Of a stretch of DNA of 64,000 nucleotides, positions 12,801 to 23,535 are shown piece by piece. A program made the translations under genes and the position numbers. The notes under the pieces were generated by a model, which was given only the letters and a program-made list of their open reading frames with translations, had not been told where the DNA came from and did no database searches. Origin of the DNA: Seiridium cupressi (taxonomy: Eukaryota > Ascomycota > Sordariomycetes > Amphisphaeriales > Sporocadaceae); assembly GCA_036674765.1 (NCBI GenBank), contig JARVKI010000006.1, forward strand, positions 186,001 to 250,000. The letters run 5' to 3'. Every line of letters starts with the position of its first letter. The first letter of the stretch is position 1.

Positions 12801-13079
12801 GTCTGGTGTTATGGCTTTGCTCTGGAAGGGCCGTGCCCGAATGCGCCAATTCTCTCGACGCCATCAGAGAAGATAGGGCAGATGAAGGAATACCTGCGTC
12901 GCTTCGGCTCGATTCCGACTCCCGAGGACCTCAAGCTGATGAAGGGCGTCAACAATAACAGTGCCATGCTGCTGGTTCTCAAGGATTCCTTCGAGACGAG
13001 CCGGTGGGAGCTTCTCCACGAGGGCGCGATCTTGCTGAATAACTGTATCCAGCTCAACAGCGGCGTGACTGTGGTGTAG
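9875..13079 (+). CDS. Transcription factor with two C2H2 zinc fingers and a fungal_trans domain
   Basis: Predicted nuclear DNA-binding regulator. Exons 9875-10206, 10260-11114 and 11177-13079; introns of 53 and 62 bp; product 1029 aa. Before the fingers is a basic patch (NRKRRRSRKGLDKKF, a likely nuclear localisation signal). Finger 1, about residues 94-118, has C-x4-C-x12-H-x3-H (CPWDGC ... HQLNH) and is cut by intron 1. Finger 2, about 123-150, has the same spacing (CTFPGC ... HMDRH). Residues about 170-395 are Pro/Asn/Ser/Gln-rich. From about 488 the sequence matches the fungal-specific transcription factor middle-homology region (QAYISSYWVHFSDQIPILHK, LLLLAVMAIGASCLD, WVFQALLLLELYEKMYS). 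This domain pairing occurs in the S. pombe Klf1-like group; the target genes are unknown. A long leader with upstream short frames suggests translational control, which is inference. Confidence 0.88.
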
Positions 13080-13992
13080 AGCACGGTCAACCTGTAACTC
13101 TTTTCGGATAGGACCGATTGAAACGATGGGCATCATGTATGGAAGGGGGACAATGGACACGAAAAGCTGTTATTTGTTTTGCGAATGTTGCTGTTGATTT
13201 TTGCCATGTCATGTTTTGTTTGTACGTACAACGCTATCTTGCTATATACCCATGGAGCACCTTACAGACAGGTAAGATGAGGAGGCGTCGAGGCTAAAGA
13301 TCGATCAATGAAAAACACTCTGGTCCCACATATCAAGAGATACCCTTTCTTTGCTTCCAGATGGTCTATTGAGAGGGTTTTTACATTGGTGCCCATGGGC
13401 TGGATGTGAAAAGCGCCTAATCCTTAACTCCGTGGACCTGACGCCGACTAGCTTACATAGAGCATCCCGCGTAATCCCAGTCGACAGAAGGCGGGGCAAG
13501 GTGGAGGTGGAAGCGGGATGTCGATTGACTAGAATAGAGAGAAACCACGAAAGACGCCTGCCAAATCTTGCTTTGTCGAATGCCTCTCGCTTTGACGTAG
13601 AGAAGGAAGCCAACGAGCTGCACGGCGGGACTGGCGACCTACGAGTGAGAGAGACCAACACCCGGAGCCTGGAGTGCTCTGATGCACGACCAGTTAAGTC
13701 CGAAATCCCCATCCGTGGTCATCCGAAGCTTGCAGCCGTCATGTAACGCCGAGTTGAGGAGCGACATCTGAGTTAAGATACAGTTCGGCCATAACCCCGC
13801 CTCCACCCTGGGCTCTTGAACAGAACCAAAGTGTCCTACGGTTGCTGGGGTAAGCTTAATATCTATCGTCGGCCCGGCTCTGACGTGCCTTGCCCAGAAG
13901 ATAATCATCGAGTACGGCGGCACATCCTCTTCGATCAGGGTCAACATCACAACCCTAACCCATCGACCTCATTGAGTCGCATCGACCCAACC
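13080..13992. other. Intergenic between the C2H2 factor and the F-box gene
   Basis: Holds the 3' side of the regulator and the promoter of the F-box gene (both plus). A minus-strand frame from a true ATG (13712 down to 13305, 135 aa) has no recognisable motif and low-complexity Arg/Ser content. I treat it as chance. Confidence 0.45.
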
Positions 13993-15448
13993 ATGGCCAT
14001 GGCCATGCTGACGGAGCTTCCCCCGGAAATCCTCCACAACATCCTGCGCTTTGTAGACCCGCCCGACCTGGCCTGGATTTCGCGCATCTGCAAGACTCTT
14101 TGTCACTCAATCAAAGACAACACGATTCTGTTCAGAGATGTCTACCTGGCGCACTTCGATGTTCCACCTAGTAGCGATGACGTCAACTGGGAGCGGGCCC
14201 TCAAGGACGCCGTGCGCCTGCAAGTCGTGTGCCGACGCTCTGGAGTTGAGAACAAGGTGCGCTGACAATTGCACCATATGACCCGTAGCCGTAATCATTT
14301 ATTAACATTTCTGGGGGTCCAATTAGAGAAGCGAGCTGTCGTTCGTCTACGACGCTGTAAATCAGCTCCTCCAGCATGCCTCGTCTGAGGGCCAGCGGGC
14401 CAGCGGCTCTGCCACCCACGCATACTCGCGCAACGCCGCTCTGCTCACGCAGCTTTTTGCCGAGACCGAAAACCAGGTCGCCTTTCTAGAGCGATCTTTC
14501 CTGTATGAGCGCGCCCGCGGGGAGCTCCCGCCTCAGGCCCCGTTTTCCTCGCCCCCCAAGACCGAGCACCAGCAGAGCGCGAAGCTGCACTGCTTGTACG
14601 GCGTCCCCTTGCTGTCCTCGGGAAGGAGCCGCCACGAGACACGCTTGAGCGGCATGGGACCATTTGCGTGCTCAAAGGTCTATGACCTCAGACAGTACAA
14701 TGAGAGGACGCGCTGGGGCCCGTTCATGGACGACGGATCTGACAGGACGGACTGGGAGAAGGTCGAGTCTATCATGCTCGTGCTGGGCTCGAACATGAAG
14801 CGACTGGGGCTCATCAAGTTTCCCATCTGTAAAAACTTCTGGGACGTTCCTTTCGCTGGCGTATGGCCCCGCTCGTATCTGCCCTTGCCCATTCTGGAGC
14901 GTGAGAAGACGGACGGCGAAGAGCTGGAGGACCCTTACGGCGTTACAGGCACCTGGCTACGGGTGGTTTGTTTCTTGGACTACACGGACTTCTACGACTT
15001 CAACTTCAACCCGGACGACGACATGCCTCCCAACGTACCCCGCCGCGCCATCAGCTATGGCGAGGCCACAAGGTTGATTCTGATGAAAATCTCCGTCATC
15101 AGTGTCGAGCCTCCCGGACCCAATGATGGCCAGGCTCTTCCAGTCGTGCACTTCAAGGGCATCTCGAGATCTTTAGATGACAGCTGGGATGAAAATGCCA
15201 ATTCGGACCTGAGAGGTACGGTCCAAATCAAAGGTGCGATCTCGCGCCGTGGATATGCTCCCAAATCATGCTGACCTCTGCGCAACAGGCAATGTAAGGT
15301 TGACTCCCGAGGGCGAGGTCAGATGGACGACATTCTCCCTATTCAGCGGACAGGAACGATGGCGCAGTGAAAGCGTCCAAATCGGCGGTGTGAAGAGCGC
15401 AAAAGGCGTACTCGGGAATTGGTTTGACAAGTGGGCCGCGTCATTTTT

Positions 15449-15487
<39 letters not shown>

Positions 15488-15808
15488 ATATGATAATTGC
15501 TAACCCGATTTCTCAGAGATTATGACCCGCGTGGTCCAGCCGGCCCCACGGCTTTCTGGAAGATCTCGGACAAAGTATCTCATGGTGCTGAGAAGGAACT
15601 GCTAACGGATGAGTACGACGAAGTCGATCTTCCGGACGGCGACTACTATCCCGATCAAGATGTCGACGACGACGATGAGGACGAGGAAGACGGAGAAGTG
15701 GATTCTAACGAGGATCTTGATGACGAGAATGTCCAGAGTGTCGAAATAGAGTTCGTCATCGGATCTGAAGCCGAGTTGGCTGAGATCCTCGCCCGCCTGG
15801 ACCAATAA
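13993..15808 (+). CDS. F-box protein with acidic C-terminal tail
   Basis: Probable substrate adaptor of an SCF ubiquitin ligase. Exons 13993-14256, 14327-15233, 15289-15430 and 15517-15808; introns of 70, 55 and 86 bp; product 534 aa. The start MAMAMLTELPPEILHNIL is directly followed by the F-box (residues ~6-45: LPPEILHNILRFVDP, DLAWISRICKTLCHSI). The rest is a conserved fungal C-terminal region of unknown fold (GPFACSKVYDLRQYNERTRW, WLRVVCFLDYTDFYDF, VRLTPEGEVRWTTFSLFSG, then WRSESVQIGGVKSAKGVLGN, PRGPAGPTAFWK). The last ~70 residues are strongly acidic (DDDDEDEEDGEVDSNEDLDD) and end in a short hydrophobic segment. Intron 3 contains 27 T followed by 8 A before the branch site GCTAAC. The substrate cannot be predicted. 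Confidence 0.87.
15454..15488 (+). repeat. Homopolymer tract T27A8 within intron 3 of the F-box gene
   Basis: Uninterrupted run of T then A between donor (15431) and branch site (~15500). Prone to length change and sequencing error, but outside coding sequence. Confidence 0.85.
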
Positions 15809-17003
15809 TTTGGACTATACGCTGGGGTTCCTTACTGTGTAATGCATTGAGCTTGGCGTCATGTGTCTCCTTTCAGGGATGGTGAGAAGATGTGGTATTG
15901 CTCCGGCGCCAATGTTTATTTACGTCGATCGAGATTAGTTGCGGGGAGCGAGGGAGTTTATGCACTGGCCACTGCTTTGGGTAAATATCATTCACGTACA
16001 CTAATATGCTACGGATGCCATGATAATATACTATCGTCACCGTCAATAAATTCTGCTTAACTATTTGGCCATAGCTTTACACTACGTCAATGTCTTGCAA
16101 GGATCATATGTCCTCATCCGTCTTCCCTAAGCCTTACAGATACCATTCGACCAAGAACGGGCATGAGAAAATGGCCTCAGTGTGCTTGTGAGAGAACCTA
16201 ACAACATGTACCTCAGCCGCGGACCCTCTCCCAAGCTGCTGGTTGATCTTGTTATTCTCTTCCCCTTTCTGCCTCAGGGGGGACCGAATGACGACCGACA
16301 TGATATCTTGAGACAAGAGCTCGGCCAGACTTCCCCCTTGGAATACAATCGAGTGGCATAATACTGCCCACACACTGTTTCCACGGTTCCAATCATTTCA
16401 TAGCTCTTGCTCGGTATTTCTCGACTATCGGCCTGCTTCAAGCCCAAACCGATGTATCAAATAGTCAAGGTCCTCGGAAGAGGCTACTTCAAGGATCACT
16501 TACTCAAGGTGCTGATTTGCGACGCAAAATAAGTCAAGATCGGCAATAGTCAAGGAAAGCAATGGTTTGGTGTGCGCAACGCCAGACGAAGGACAACCGG
16601 GTAATGCCCGAGTAGTGTGATGTTGCCCTACTGATGATCCGACATTTCCTTACCTGTCAGTCGCCAAGCTCCATTTCCATTACAAGACACCAATACACGC
16701 GAGCGTGGAGGCTGAAATGAACAGTGTTACCGGGGGAGATTGTCCAGGGGCTTTGGAAATCAAAACTAGGCACATTAAATCTGCCATGAGACATTTGGAC
16801 GGTGCGAAGTCTAACATGATATATTATGATTCGCTCATCCAAGCTCGCCTCGCAATCGTGCCCTCGCTTTTGTTGCGTGGACATTAGGATCCTCGCACAA
16901 GCTTGCTGCTACCCCGGGAGTCGACACGGCATGGATATCCGTTCATGGTGATTCGTTGGTGTGGTTAAGTCGTATTGAGATTTGCCATGGCTCCCAACTT
17001 TTG
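15809..17003. other. Convergent intergenic region, F-box gene and avl9
   Basis: Lies between two gene 3' ends. Only short frames without resemblance; a 75-aa minus frame and 60-65-aa plus frames look random. No RNA gene seen. Confidence 0.5.
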
Positions 17004-19363
17004 TTATGCTATTGGAACCCCCTTCTCGGCGTCAGCAGGTTTTGTAATACCTGCGCCTATAGCAGGCTTATCTGATACAACTGTATCGATGCCCTGAGAT
17101 TCGGTTTGGCCTTTGCCCGTTGATGAAATGCTCGCTGGCGACGTGGGCCGCTCAGACTTCCGCGGGCTCGCAGGACTGGATGAAAGTTCTGATTCTGCAG
17201 CGTCCAACACACTCTCGCTGAAGCTATGTTGCGAGCCTGGCCTCTCGTTCAGGCTCGTTTCTGCTGAGCCTCGATGACCGATGGTCTGATACTTTTGCTG
17301 GGGCTCAAACCCCGACGAGCTCATTTGTGGGCTAGTAAGCGGACTACCGTTCCTATCGCTGCCCGAGTCGGTTGTCCTGGATTTTCGTCCAAAGCCCCAG
17401 CCACCACCGCCTCCGCCAGTACTTGTCCCACTGCTCGACCTAGAGCCCCAGCCCTGTTTCCGCTTTTCGCCTGCCCAAGAGGCCCATGATCCTATGTATG
17501 CCCCGGCTTTGGCACCGACCGTGTTTACGGTCTGTTGCGCTTTCCCGAGGTCGACGTTCGATCCGCTGGAACCATTCTTTTGTGATGTGCCAGACACGGC
17601 CCTCGATTCTTCAGCCCGTTTTCGCTGAGCTTCACGCATAGTCTCCATATCGGCGTAGAATTTGTTGAACATGGTACTAGCCTTTTCGCGTGCTGCCGCC
17701 GCATTGCGACCGAGAACTTCCTTTCCAGCGGCAAACCGCTCATCCAGGTGAAGATCTTGGACTTGCTGCTGGATTCGCCGCTGCACGTCGTCGACAGTCA
17801 ACCCACCGGCACAAGGATGCTTGGGCTCTATTATATCAAACAGGAGAGAGTCGGTATGTGCGTCCCAAATACGGTAGTTTTCCGTTTTTGCCCAATAATC
17901 AACCCATTCTGTACCGAAATCTGTCGATGGATCACCGTCAACATGGGGCAGCGCCAGCTTAGGATTGTTGCCATTTTTCTCGAGGTAGCTGTGGTATTTG
18001 ACGGACGATATCAAGGCAAGGAGGTACTCTTCAAACTGGAGCCGGATGAATTCCTCACTGCCACGGTAACCCATGTGGTTGGGACGACCTGGATTCTTCT
18101 CATCCCAGGTATCATTTACTTCCTGAGTGATAAAATCAATCCATCGTCGGTCGCTTGCGCTGAGTGACAGTGCAGTGCGCAAGGAAGCGGAGGTGATATT
18201 TATAGTATCGTCATCGAGGTTGATGAGAATGTCGCTATATCGATCTTTTTGCTGTAGCAGCAGCGAGTTGGTGCTGCCCACAATATAGGACTTGGTACCA
18301 AAGTCCGCGAGTATGTCGAGCTGCTGGAGCGGGGTGTACGGGCCAAATAAACTCCCCTATTTGTCGTGAGCCAATGATCAAGCATCTGTTATAGGTCCGC
18401 CATGTCCTTACCTTTCCGAACACTTGCAGTGGCAATCCCATATACGAGAGCAGAGAATTTCTATCACTCGTCCTCAGGCTGGTGGGTTTGCTTAGACTCT
18501 TTTCGTACTCTGCCAGGTCTGGACCAGCGCAGTCCTGTAGATTTCTCAAGAGACCCGGTATCAAAGATATCAAGGAGAACTGCATCATGCATAGCCTCTC
18601 ACAGCGGGAACCAAAAAAGAGCATCTAGCGGGTTCGTTAGCTGGGGCTGATCTGCAGCAGAGCTTCCAGAAGCTGTACCTTTGGCTGTAGGAGACAGCAT
18701 TTCAGCAGTACAAGCGTCTGCCACCTAAACTCGCGGACCAATTCGCGCAGACTCATGCCCAGGTATTGGTCTCGGTCTTCCTCCTCATTGAGTTGGCCTC
18801 GTTCCTTTTCCTCCTTCAGGCTTTCCTGGAAGCGGCGTAGAATCTCACAGTCAGTGAACTCGCGTTGCGCAAACCATGCGCTTGTCACCATTGACAGTCT
18901 CTCCCTTAGCATGCCAAAGTATTGGGGGCTGTCGGCAATGACGACGACGGCCTTCTGGACGGTCGATCGCGTTACCTCCGGCGGTCGGTTCAGGAGCTGT
19001 GATGCATCCATCTGCCTCGTACAGGAGATACCAAAGAGCGAGGTCGCAGGAGAGTCATCTCGGGCTGGTCGCAGTAGGGTGAAGTAGGAGAAGTCTTCGG
19101 TCGAACTGCGTGAGGGCGCAGTCAGTTGGATACATGCGCAGCCGATAAGAGCTATAGAAGACTTACGCATGGGCGCCATCGCTCAGGGCCATAAATGGGA
19201 GTAGGGTCCAATCATAGTCGGCGGCAGGATCTGCCCCCTCAGGTACGCCAAACCACTTCTCGACCTCGGGACCTCTTGCATGATGGAAGTCAACGACGGT
19301 CACCAAGGGTATAAATCCTGCCTTCGCCATCGCATGACCTCCCTCGGAGCCTGGAGTAGACAT
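17004..19363 (-). CDS. avl9: Avl9 family protein of late secretory transport
   Basis: Avl9 is a DENN-related protein needed for exocytic traffic from the Golgi in yeast. Exons 19167-19363, 18679-19105, 18412-18624 and 17004-18356; introns of 61, 54 and 55 bp; product 729 aa. Start MSTPGSEGGH at 19363 is followed by FIPLVTVVDFHHARGPEVEK. Family blocks then follow in order: DWTLLPFMALSDGAHA, STEDFSYFTL, SLFGISCTRQMD, TRSTVQKAVVVI, REFTDCEILRRF, MLFFGSRCERLC, LLSYMGLPLQVFGKGSLFGP and VGSTNSLLLQQKDRYSDILI. After about residue 470 comes a coiled/charged stretch (EKASTMFNKFYADMETMREA) and a Ser/Gly/Pro-rich tail with a Gly run, low in complexity as in other fungal Avl9 proteins. A perfect CRE element stands about 200 bp upstream. 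Confidence 0.92.
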
Positions 19364-19563
19364 GCTAGAGGTACCCCTGAATAGTCCAGATCTGCGCTGA
19401 TTCTTTTTTATATATATACACACACAAAATTGAGAGCCCGAAGGTCTTTCCAAGCCAATTGATCGCCAAGATGCGTTCCCTGCCTATTTACAGACTCGAC
19501 GAATGCTTTAACGAGGTGTTGAAGGAAGTGTTCCTCGCGAAGCCGGTGGTAAGAATGGCGGGC

Positions 19564-19571
19564 TGACGTCA
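19564..19571. promoter_or_regulatory. CRE-type element TGACGTCA upstream of avl9
   Basis: Perfect 8-bp palindrome about 200 bp before the avl9 ATG. It is the consensus for ATF/CREB bZIP factors such as Atf1, which act downstream of Hog1-type kinases. Binding is inferred, not shown. Confidence 0.4.
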
Positions 19572-19896
19572 CGTTGCCTTCCCCTGAATGGTGGTATCAG
19601 TGAACGGCAAACATTCCTGGTAGTCGCGCGAGGATGGAGCGGAGGAGTCGACCAGAAACCACTCGTACGGTGCTCTGGTTGGCAGTGGAAGTGGTGGTCC
19701 GACAAAGGAGGCGGTCAGATGTCGAGTAGTCCAAGCCGACGCGGTTATCCAAGGACTATCGCGACAAGCCTCTCAGCGGGGCACGCCCGTCGGACAGTGT
19801 CATATGCCAGCCAATACTCGCGTAGTGTGAGCTCGAGCGTCTCGCGCCTTGGGTGCTCGATTCCGGTACGACGAGTTCGTGGGTGCGACAGAGCAG

Positions 19897-20469
19897 CTAG
19901 CTGAGCGTCGGAGAGGAGAGAAGCGAAGAGCACAGTCTGCCTCGTTGTATTATCTGCTCGTCGACCAGGTCATAAATTTCCGGACGAAGAAAGGGTCCAT
20001 CAACTAGAGCTAATTTTGGCAGGGATCCATTGACTCGACCGACATGAACCCCACCATCCAGTCCGCCTGGAATGCCGCCCCCCCGTTCACCCCTCGAGCT
20101 GGGGCGCCGCCAGCAGCAACTGCCCATTGGACAGGCCCTCCTCTCATGCCAATCTCCGGGCGGAGCTGGCTCTTGCGAGTCTGCAGTCCAGCGCCCTTCG
20201 TCCACGAGGACGGTGGCAGCCTCCTCATCCCAGGCCCATCCAGTGACCTCAACAATGCCGGTGAGGGCAAAAGCCGGACGCGAAAGAGGCGGGCGACTAG
20301 GCAGCTCCAACACCCTCGCGCGCGTCGCTCTCTGCAACATGACACCAGCCTTGTACGACCCAATCATCGAGACTGGCGCCATGGCATCCCAAACCGCAGG
20401 ACGTGGCGATATGCCAGTTGTCCTGCATTGCATAAACGAAATCTTGTCACCGACGGCTGCAATCGCCAT
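19897..20469 (-). CDS. Unassigned open frame, 190 codons
   Basis: ATG at 20469 and uninterrupted to 19897. The product is Ala/Arg/Gly-rich with no signal peptide, membrane segment or motif that I recognise. It overlaps longer plus-strand frames, so it may be chance in GC-rich DNA. A second minus frame with a more protein-like text (19745-19933) begins where this one ends and would need a frame change. Reported only because of its length. Confidence 0.15.
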   Translation of the reverse strand: MAIAAVGDKISFMQCRTTGISPRPAVWDAMAPVSMIGSYKAGVMLQRATRARVLELPSRPPLSRPAFALTGIVEVTGWAWDEEAATVLVDEGRWTADSQEPAPPGDWHERRACPMGSCCWRRPSSRGERGGGIPGGLDGGVHVGRVNGSLPKLALVDGPFLRPEIYDLVDEQIIQRGRLCSSLLSSPTLS

Positions 20470-21398
20470 CCGTGCGACGACATCTTAATTCCCGACGACT
20501 GCGGCCCGCCCAGGCAGTGGGCTGGTCCTGCGAGATCCGCGCGTCAGATTCGCCCAGCCAGGTTGCGGGCGCATCTTGCACGTCCTTGGGCGACCTCGCG
20601 GTTGCAGCCTGCATACATACATATATGCCTTGATCGTCGTACTGACCAGTGCGAGCCACTCCCCTGGGCTGAATGTCCAGGTTCGAATCAAGGAAGAAAA
20701 AGGGATATGCGGGATTATACCCAATAAGAAATGCCAAAACTAACCAATAGACTCCCACATCCCGCACACCTTGCGGGAAACATTGTCCATAGGTATGTAA
20801 TGCTTGGGGCTCAGACTAGCAACCGCCTACAAGGTTTCTCCGACTATATGGCTTAATATAGAGTAGAATCGAGTGACTGGTAGCTCGCGTGGTTCCGCTA
20901 GTGACCATGATATGCGTGTGGTTACTCGGTATGGCTGAGAATAAAGCTACTGACCAAGGCCATCTGTGGCGGCAGTCTCTAAGAATGGACGAATATCTAT
21001 TCACCTAGTCATCGGCCAGATCAGGATTTCCAACTCCGAAAGACTGCTGGATTCGTCTCTTTAACGTAGATCAAAGAGCGGACCCCTTTCTATGGCAAGG
21101 CTTCAAGCCTAGCCAGATTCAGGTAAGAGCAATGTAGAAATGGATAACTACACGCCAAAGACCAACAGGGTCCCATCGAATTGAACATGGCTGGCGCCCG
21201 CGAGAAAGTGCCAGACCGCAGACGAGATTGCAAGCGAATGTGGATTGCGGACTGCGAATTGAGTATTGCCAAAGTTACGCCAATGGCAAGCATATCAAAA
21301 CCTTGTGTCGGAAGGTGAGGATAAATAAAAATTACTTCGACATCGTAATCAAGGCAGTATAACCCGAACATAACAAGCACTGTTTTCGATGGTAGGTA

Positions 21399-23535
21399 TC
21401 AATCCCACCAAAATCTCCCGAACCATCCCACGATCCCCTTTTTCCTCTTCAGAGGTGGTTCCGGGTTAGCCTTTGCAATCGCAATAAAAACGGCCACTGG
21501 CACTTCATCCAACGGAACGATCTTCGTCTTTTTGAAAGCCTTCCACCCAAAGTAGAGTGCGAAGCACAGTGGAATGGTAAAGTAAGACGAGAAGAAGTCC
21601 GACACGTTCCAGTGACCATCCACCTGTCGTGGAGTATCAGTCATTTTGGTGCCCAGGACAATCGAAAGCAAAGCACTCACAAAGACGTAGAAGCCGCCAG
21701 TCAACATGACGAAACAGCTGAACCAGGTTGTTACATGCGCAAGGTATGGCTGGAATGGTGCTGAGTAGGGTAACTCTTCCTGCGGAATGCCCTGCTTCTC
21801 CATAGCCCATCTCAGCCTCAGCGAACAGATTCCGATGACGATCCACACTGCCAAGGTAGACGACGCAGTCAGGTTAGAAAGCCAGCCAAAGACCGTGTTC
21901 GACCCCGAATTCAGAGACATGTATGCGAGAAACATGAAGCTGCTTTGAAAGATGACGCAGAGATACGGGATGCCCCATCTCGACGTTCGTTTGAAGAAGG
22001 CGGGCGCCTTATCCTCCAGCGCAAGAGCGTAGAGAGACCGGGACCCCTGGAGTAGCCCATGGTTTCCAGATGACCAGGCGGAGGTGATTACGACTGCGTT
22101 GATGATGCTCGGCAACACCTTGACTCCAGCCTTCTCGGCGGCAATGACAAATGGGGACTGGGCAGCGTTGCCAGTCGATTGCAAGAGGCCAGGATCGTCG
22201 GAGGGAACAATTAGCCCGACAATGAACAGCGACAAGATATAAAATATGAAGACCCGAACAAATATATGCTTTGCAGCTCGCGGAATGTTGCGGCGAGGAT
22301 TCTTGGTCTCGGCGGCTGCGATGGACGTGGTTTCAACACCGGCAAAGGAGTAAACCGCGTTGACGAAGACAGAGAAGAAACCGCACTATATCAGTAAAGT
22401 CAGTCTTGGGATGGAACAGGAAATATATGCTAAAAAGCCCAATGGACTTACAAATCTACCAACTCCGCCCCCGACTAGATAACCTTCCCCAAAGGCGCCC
22501 GGTTCGACCCAATACCAAAATCCCAGCCGCTGCTGTCCAGGCACTCCGCCCAGATCATAGATCAAACCGAAGAGGATTAGGCCGATAATCAGTGCAATTT
22601 TCAACATGGAAGACACCAGCTCCACTTCGCCAAAAATACGAATGAGGAAGATATTGGTCAGGAATGACACAACTCGCACGACTTGTTAGCGCGATTTTGA
22701 CCCAAGCTCCTATTTCGAGCCACGAGAAAGGAGACGGGAGACAAACCAAGACAAATCGCGATGATGATCCCCGAGTGCAAGTCTGTCCAATACCGCACGA
22801 CGGTACTGACGGCAACCCACTCGCTCGGCACACTGACACAAGGTCCATAGACGGCCACCCACCCAATGGCGAACGAGAGAGCCGGGTCAACAAAGTACTC
22901 TGCGTGTCGAACATAGGCCCCGGACACTGGCGCCAGAGAAGACAGCTCCGCGAGACACAACATCACACATATCACCAAGCCACCAATGGCGGCATAGCCC
23001 TACGCAGGCGGTCTCAGTACACGGGGGTGCTACGCGCATGACTGCTCCCCAGGTTCGGAACCATGGCCACTTACGATGAGCGTTCCAACAGGACCAGCTC
23101 GCTGGATGGCTTTCCCGCTACCCAGAAAAAGCCCTGTGCCGATCGCCCCAGCAAGGGCAATCATCTATCAAGATCAGCATGCCCGTCTTGCTGTCTGTCA
23201 TATCACCACTTGCTTGTGGGGATCACTTACTTGAATATCTATATGTGGCTCAGTTAGTAACGAGCGGCTTTCACTTGAATGTCGAACAGCGATACTAACA
23301 AAGCGGACTTACGCCTTTGGCTCAACCCTCTTTTGACGCCCTCCGGCTTGGTAAACCTTGGATCGATTCCCTGAGGAATCACATCTCGACCACTGGTGAC
23401 ATACTGACTGTTGCCCTCGCCGACCTCCGCATCGTGCAAATGCACATGATTCGCAGGCTCGACTGTTGGACCCAAAGCGCCGAGCGCCTTCTCGTCCCCA
23501 AGCTCAACCGCGACTTTCCATGGTGTGTCAGTCAT
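21399..23535 (-). CDS. Amino-acid permease (APC superfamily, YAT type), six exons incl. an 8-nt microexon
   Basis: Plasma-membrane H+-coupled amino-acid transporter. Exons 23313-23535, 23231-23238, 23075-23164, 22747-22999, 22452-22672 and 21399-22385; introns of 74, 66, 75, 74 and 66 bp; product 593 aa. The start MTDTPWKVAVELGD opens a hydrophilic N-terminal tail. TM1 begins with the family signature RHIQMIALAGAIGTGLFLGS, assembled from three exons across the microexon. Further marks are CVMLCLAELSSLAPVSGAYV, FAIGWVAVYGPCVSVPSEWV, IFGEVELVSSMLKIALIIGL, AVYSFAGVETTSIAAAETKN, PRRNIPRAAKHIFVRVFIFY and AWSSGNHGLLQGSRSLYALA. About 12 membrane segments can be counted, with a cytosolic tail ending FGRFWWD. 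Substrate specificity cannot be read from the sequence. The acceptor at 22673 (GAG) is the least certain junction. Confidence 0.9.
23231..23238 (-). other. 8-nt microexon of the permease gene
   Basis: ATATTCAA lies between acceptor ACATATAG and donor GTAAGTGA. It supplies the last two bases of the His codon plus Ile-Gln of the RHIQMIALAG signature. Without it the frame and the conserved motif are lost. Confidence 0.8.

Larger units (their letters stand above)
19364..21398. other. 2-kb stretch between avl9 and the permease; GC-rich core with overlapping frames
   Basis: Contains the avl9 promoter and permease 3' side (both minus). From about 19.5 to 20.7 kb the DNA is GC-rich and several ATG-started frames overlap: 19897-20469 (minus, 190 aa), 20044-20727 (plus, 227 aa) and 20072-20488 (plus, 138 aa). 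None shows a motif I know, and splice joins do not clearly improve any of them. A short dinucleotide run (TA)n(CA)n lies near 19408-19428, in the avl9 leader. Confidence 0.45.

Noticed and set aside
13305..13712. 135-aa minus frame between the C2H2 factor and F-box genes
   Set aside because: Basic, Ser-rich text without motif; overlaps an equally long plus frame with no ATG.
20675..20695. B-box-like GGTTCGAATC
   Set aside because: Flanking bases do not pair as a T arm and no upstream A box at tRNA distance.
22978..23000. Apparent one-base frameshift in the permease at the exon 4 start
   Set aside because: On recount the run there is GG, not GGG; the plus-strand translation across the same bases confirms it. 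All six exons sum to a multiple of three.
23239..23260. A-box-like TGGCTCAGTTAGTAAC
   Set aside because: It is the reverse complement of the branch-site region of permease intron 1 (ACTAAC), with no tRNA arms.
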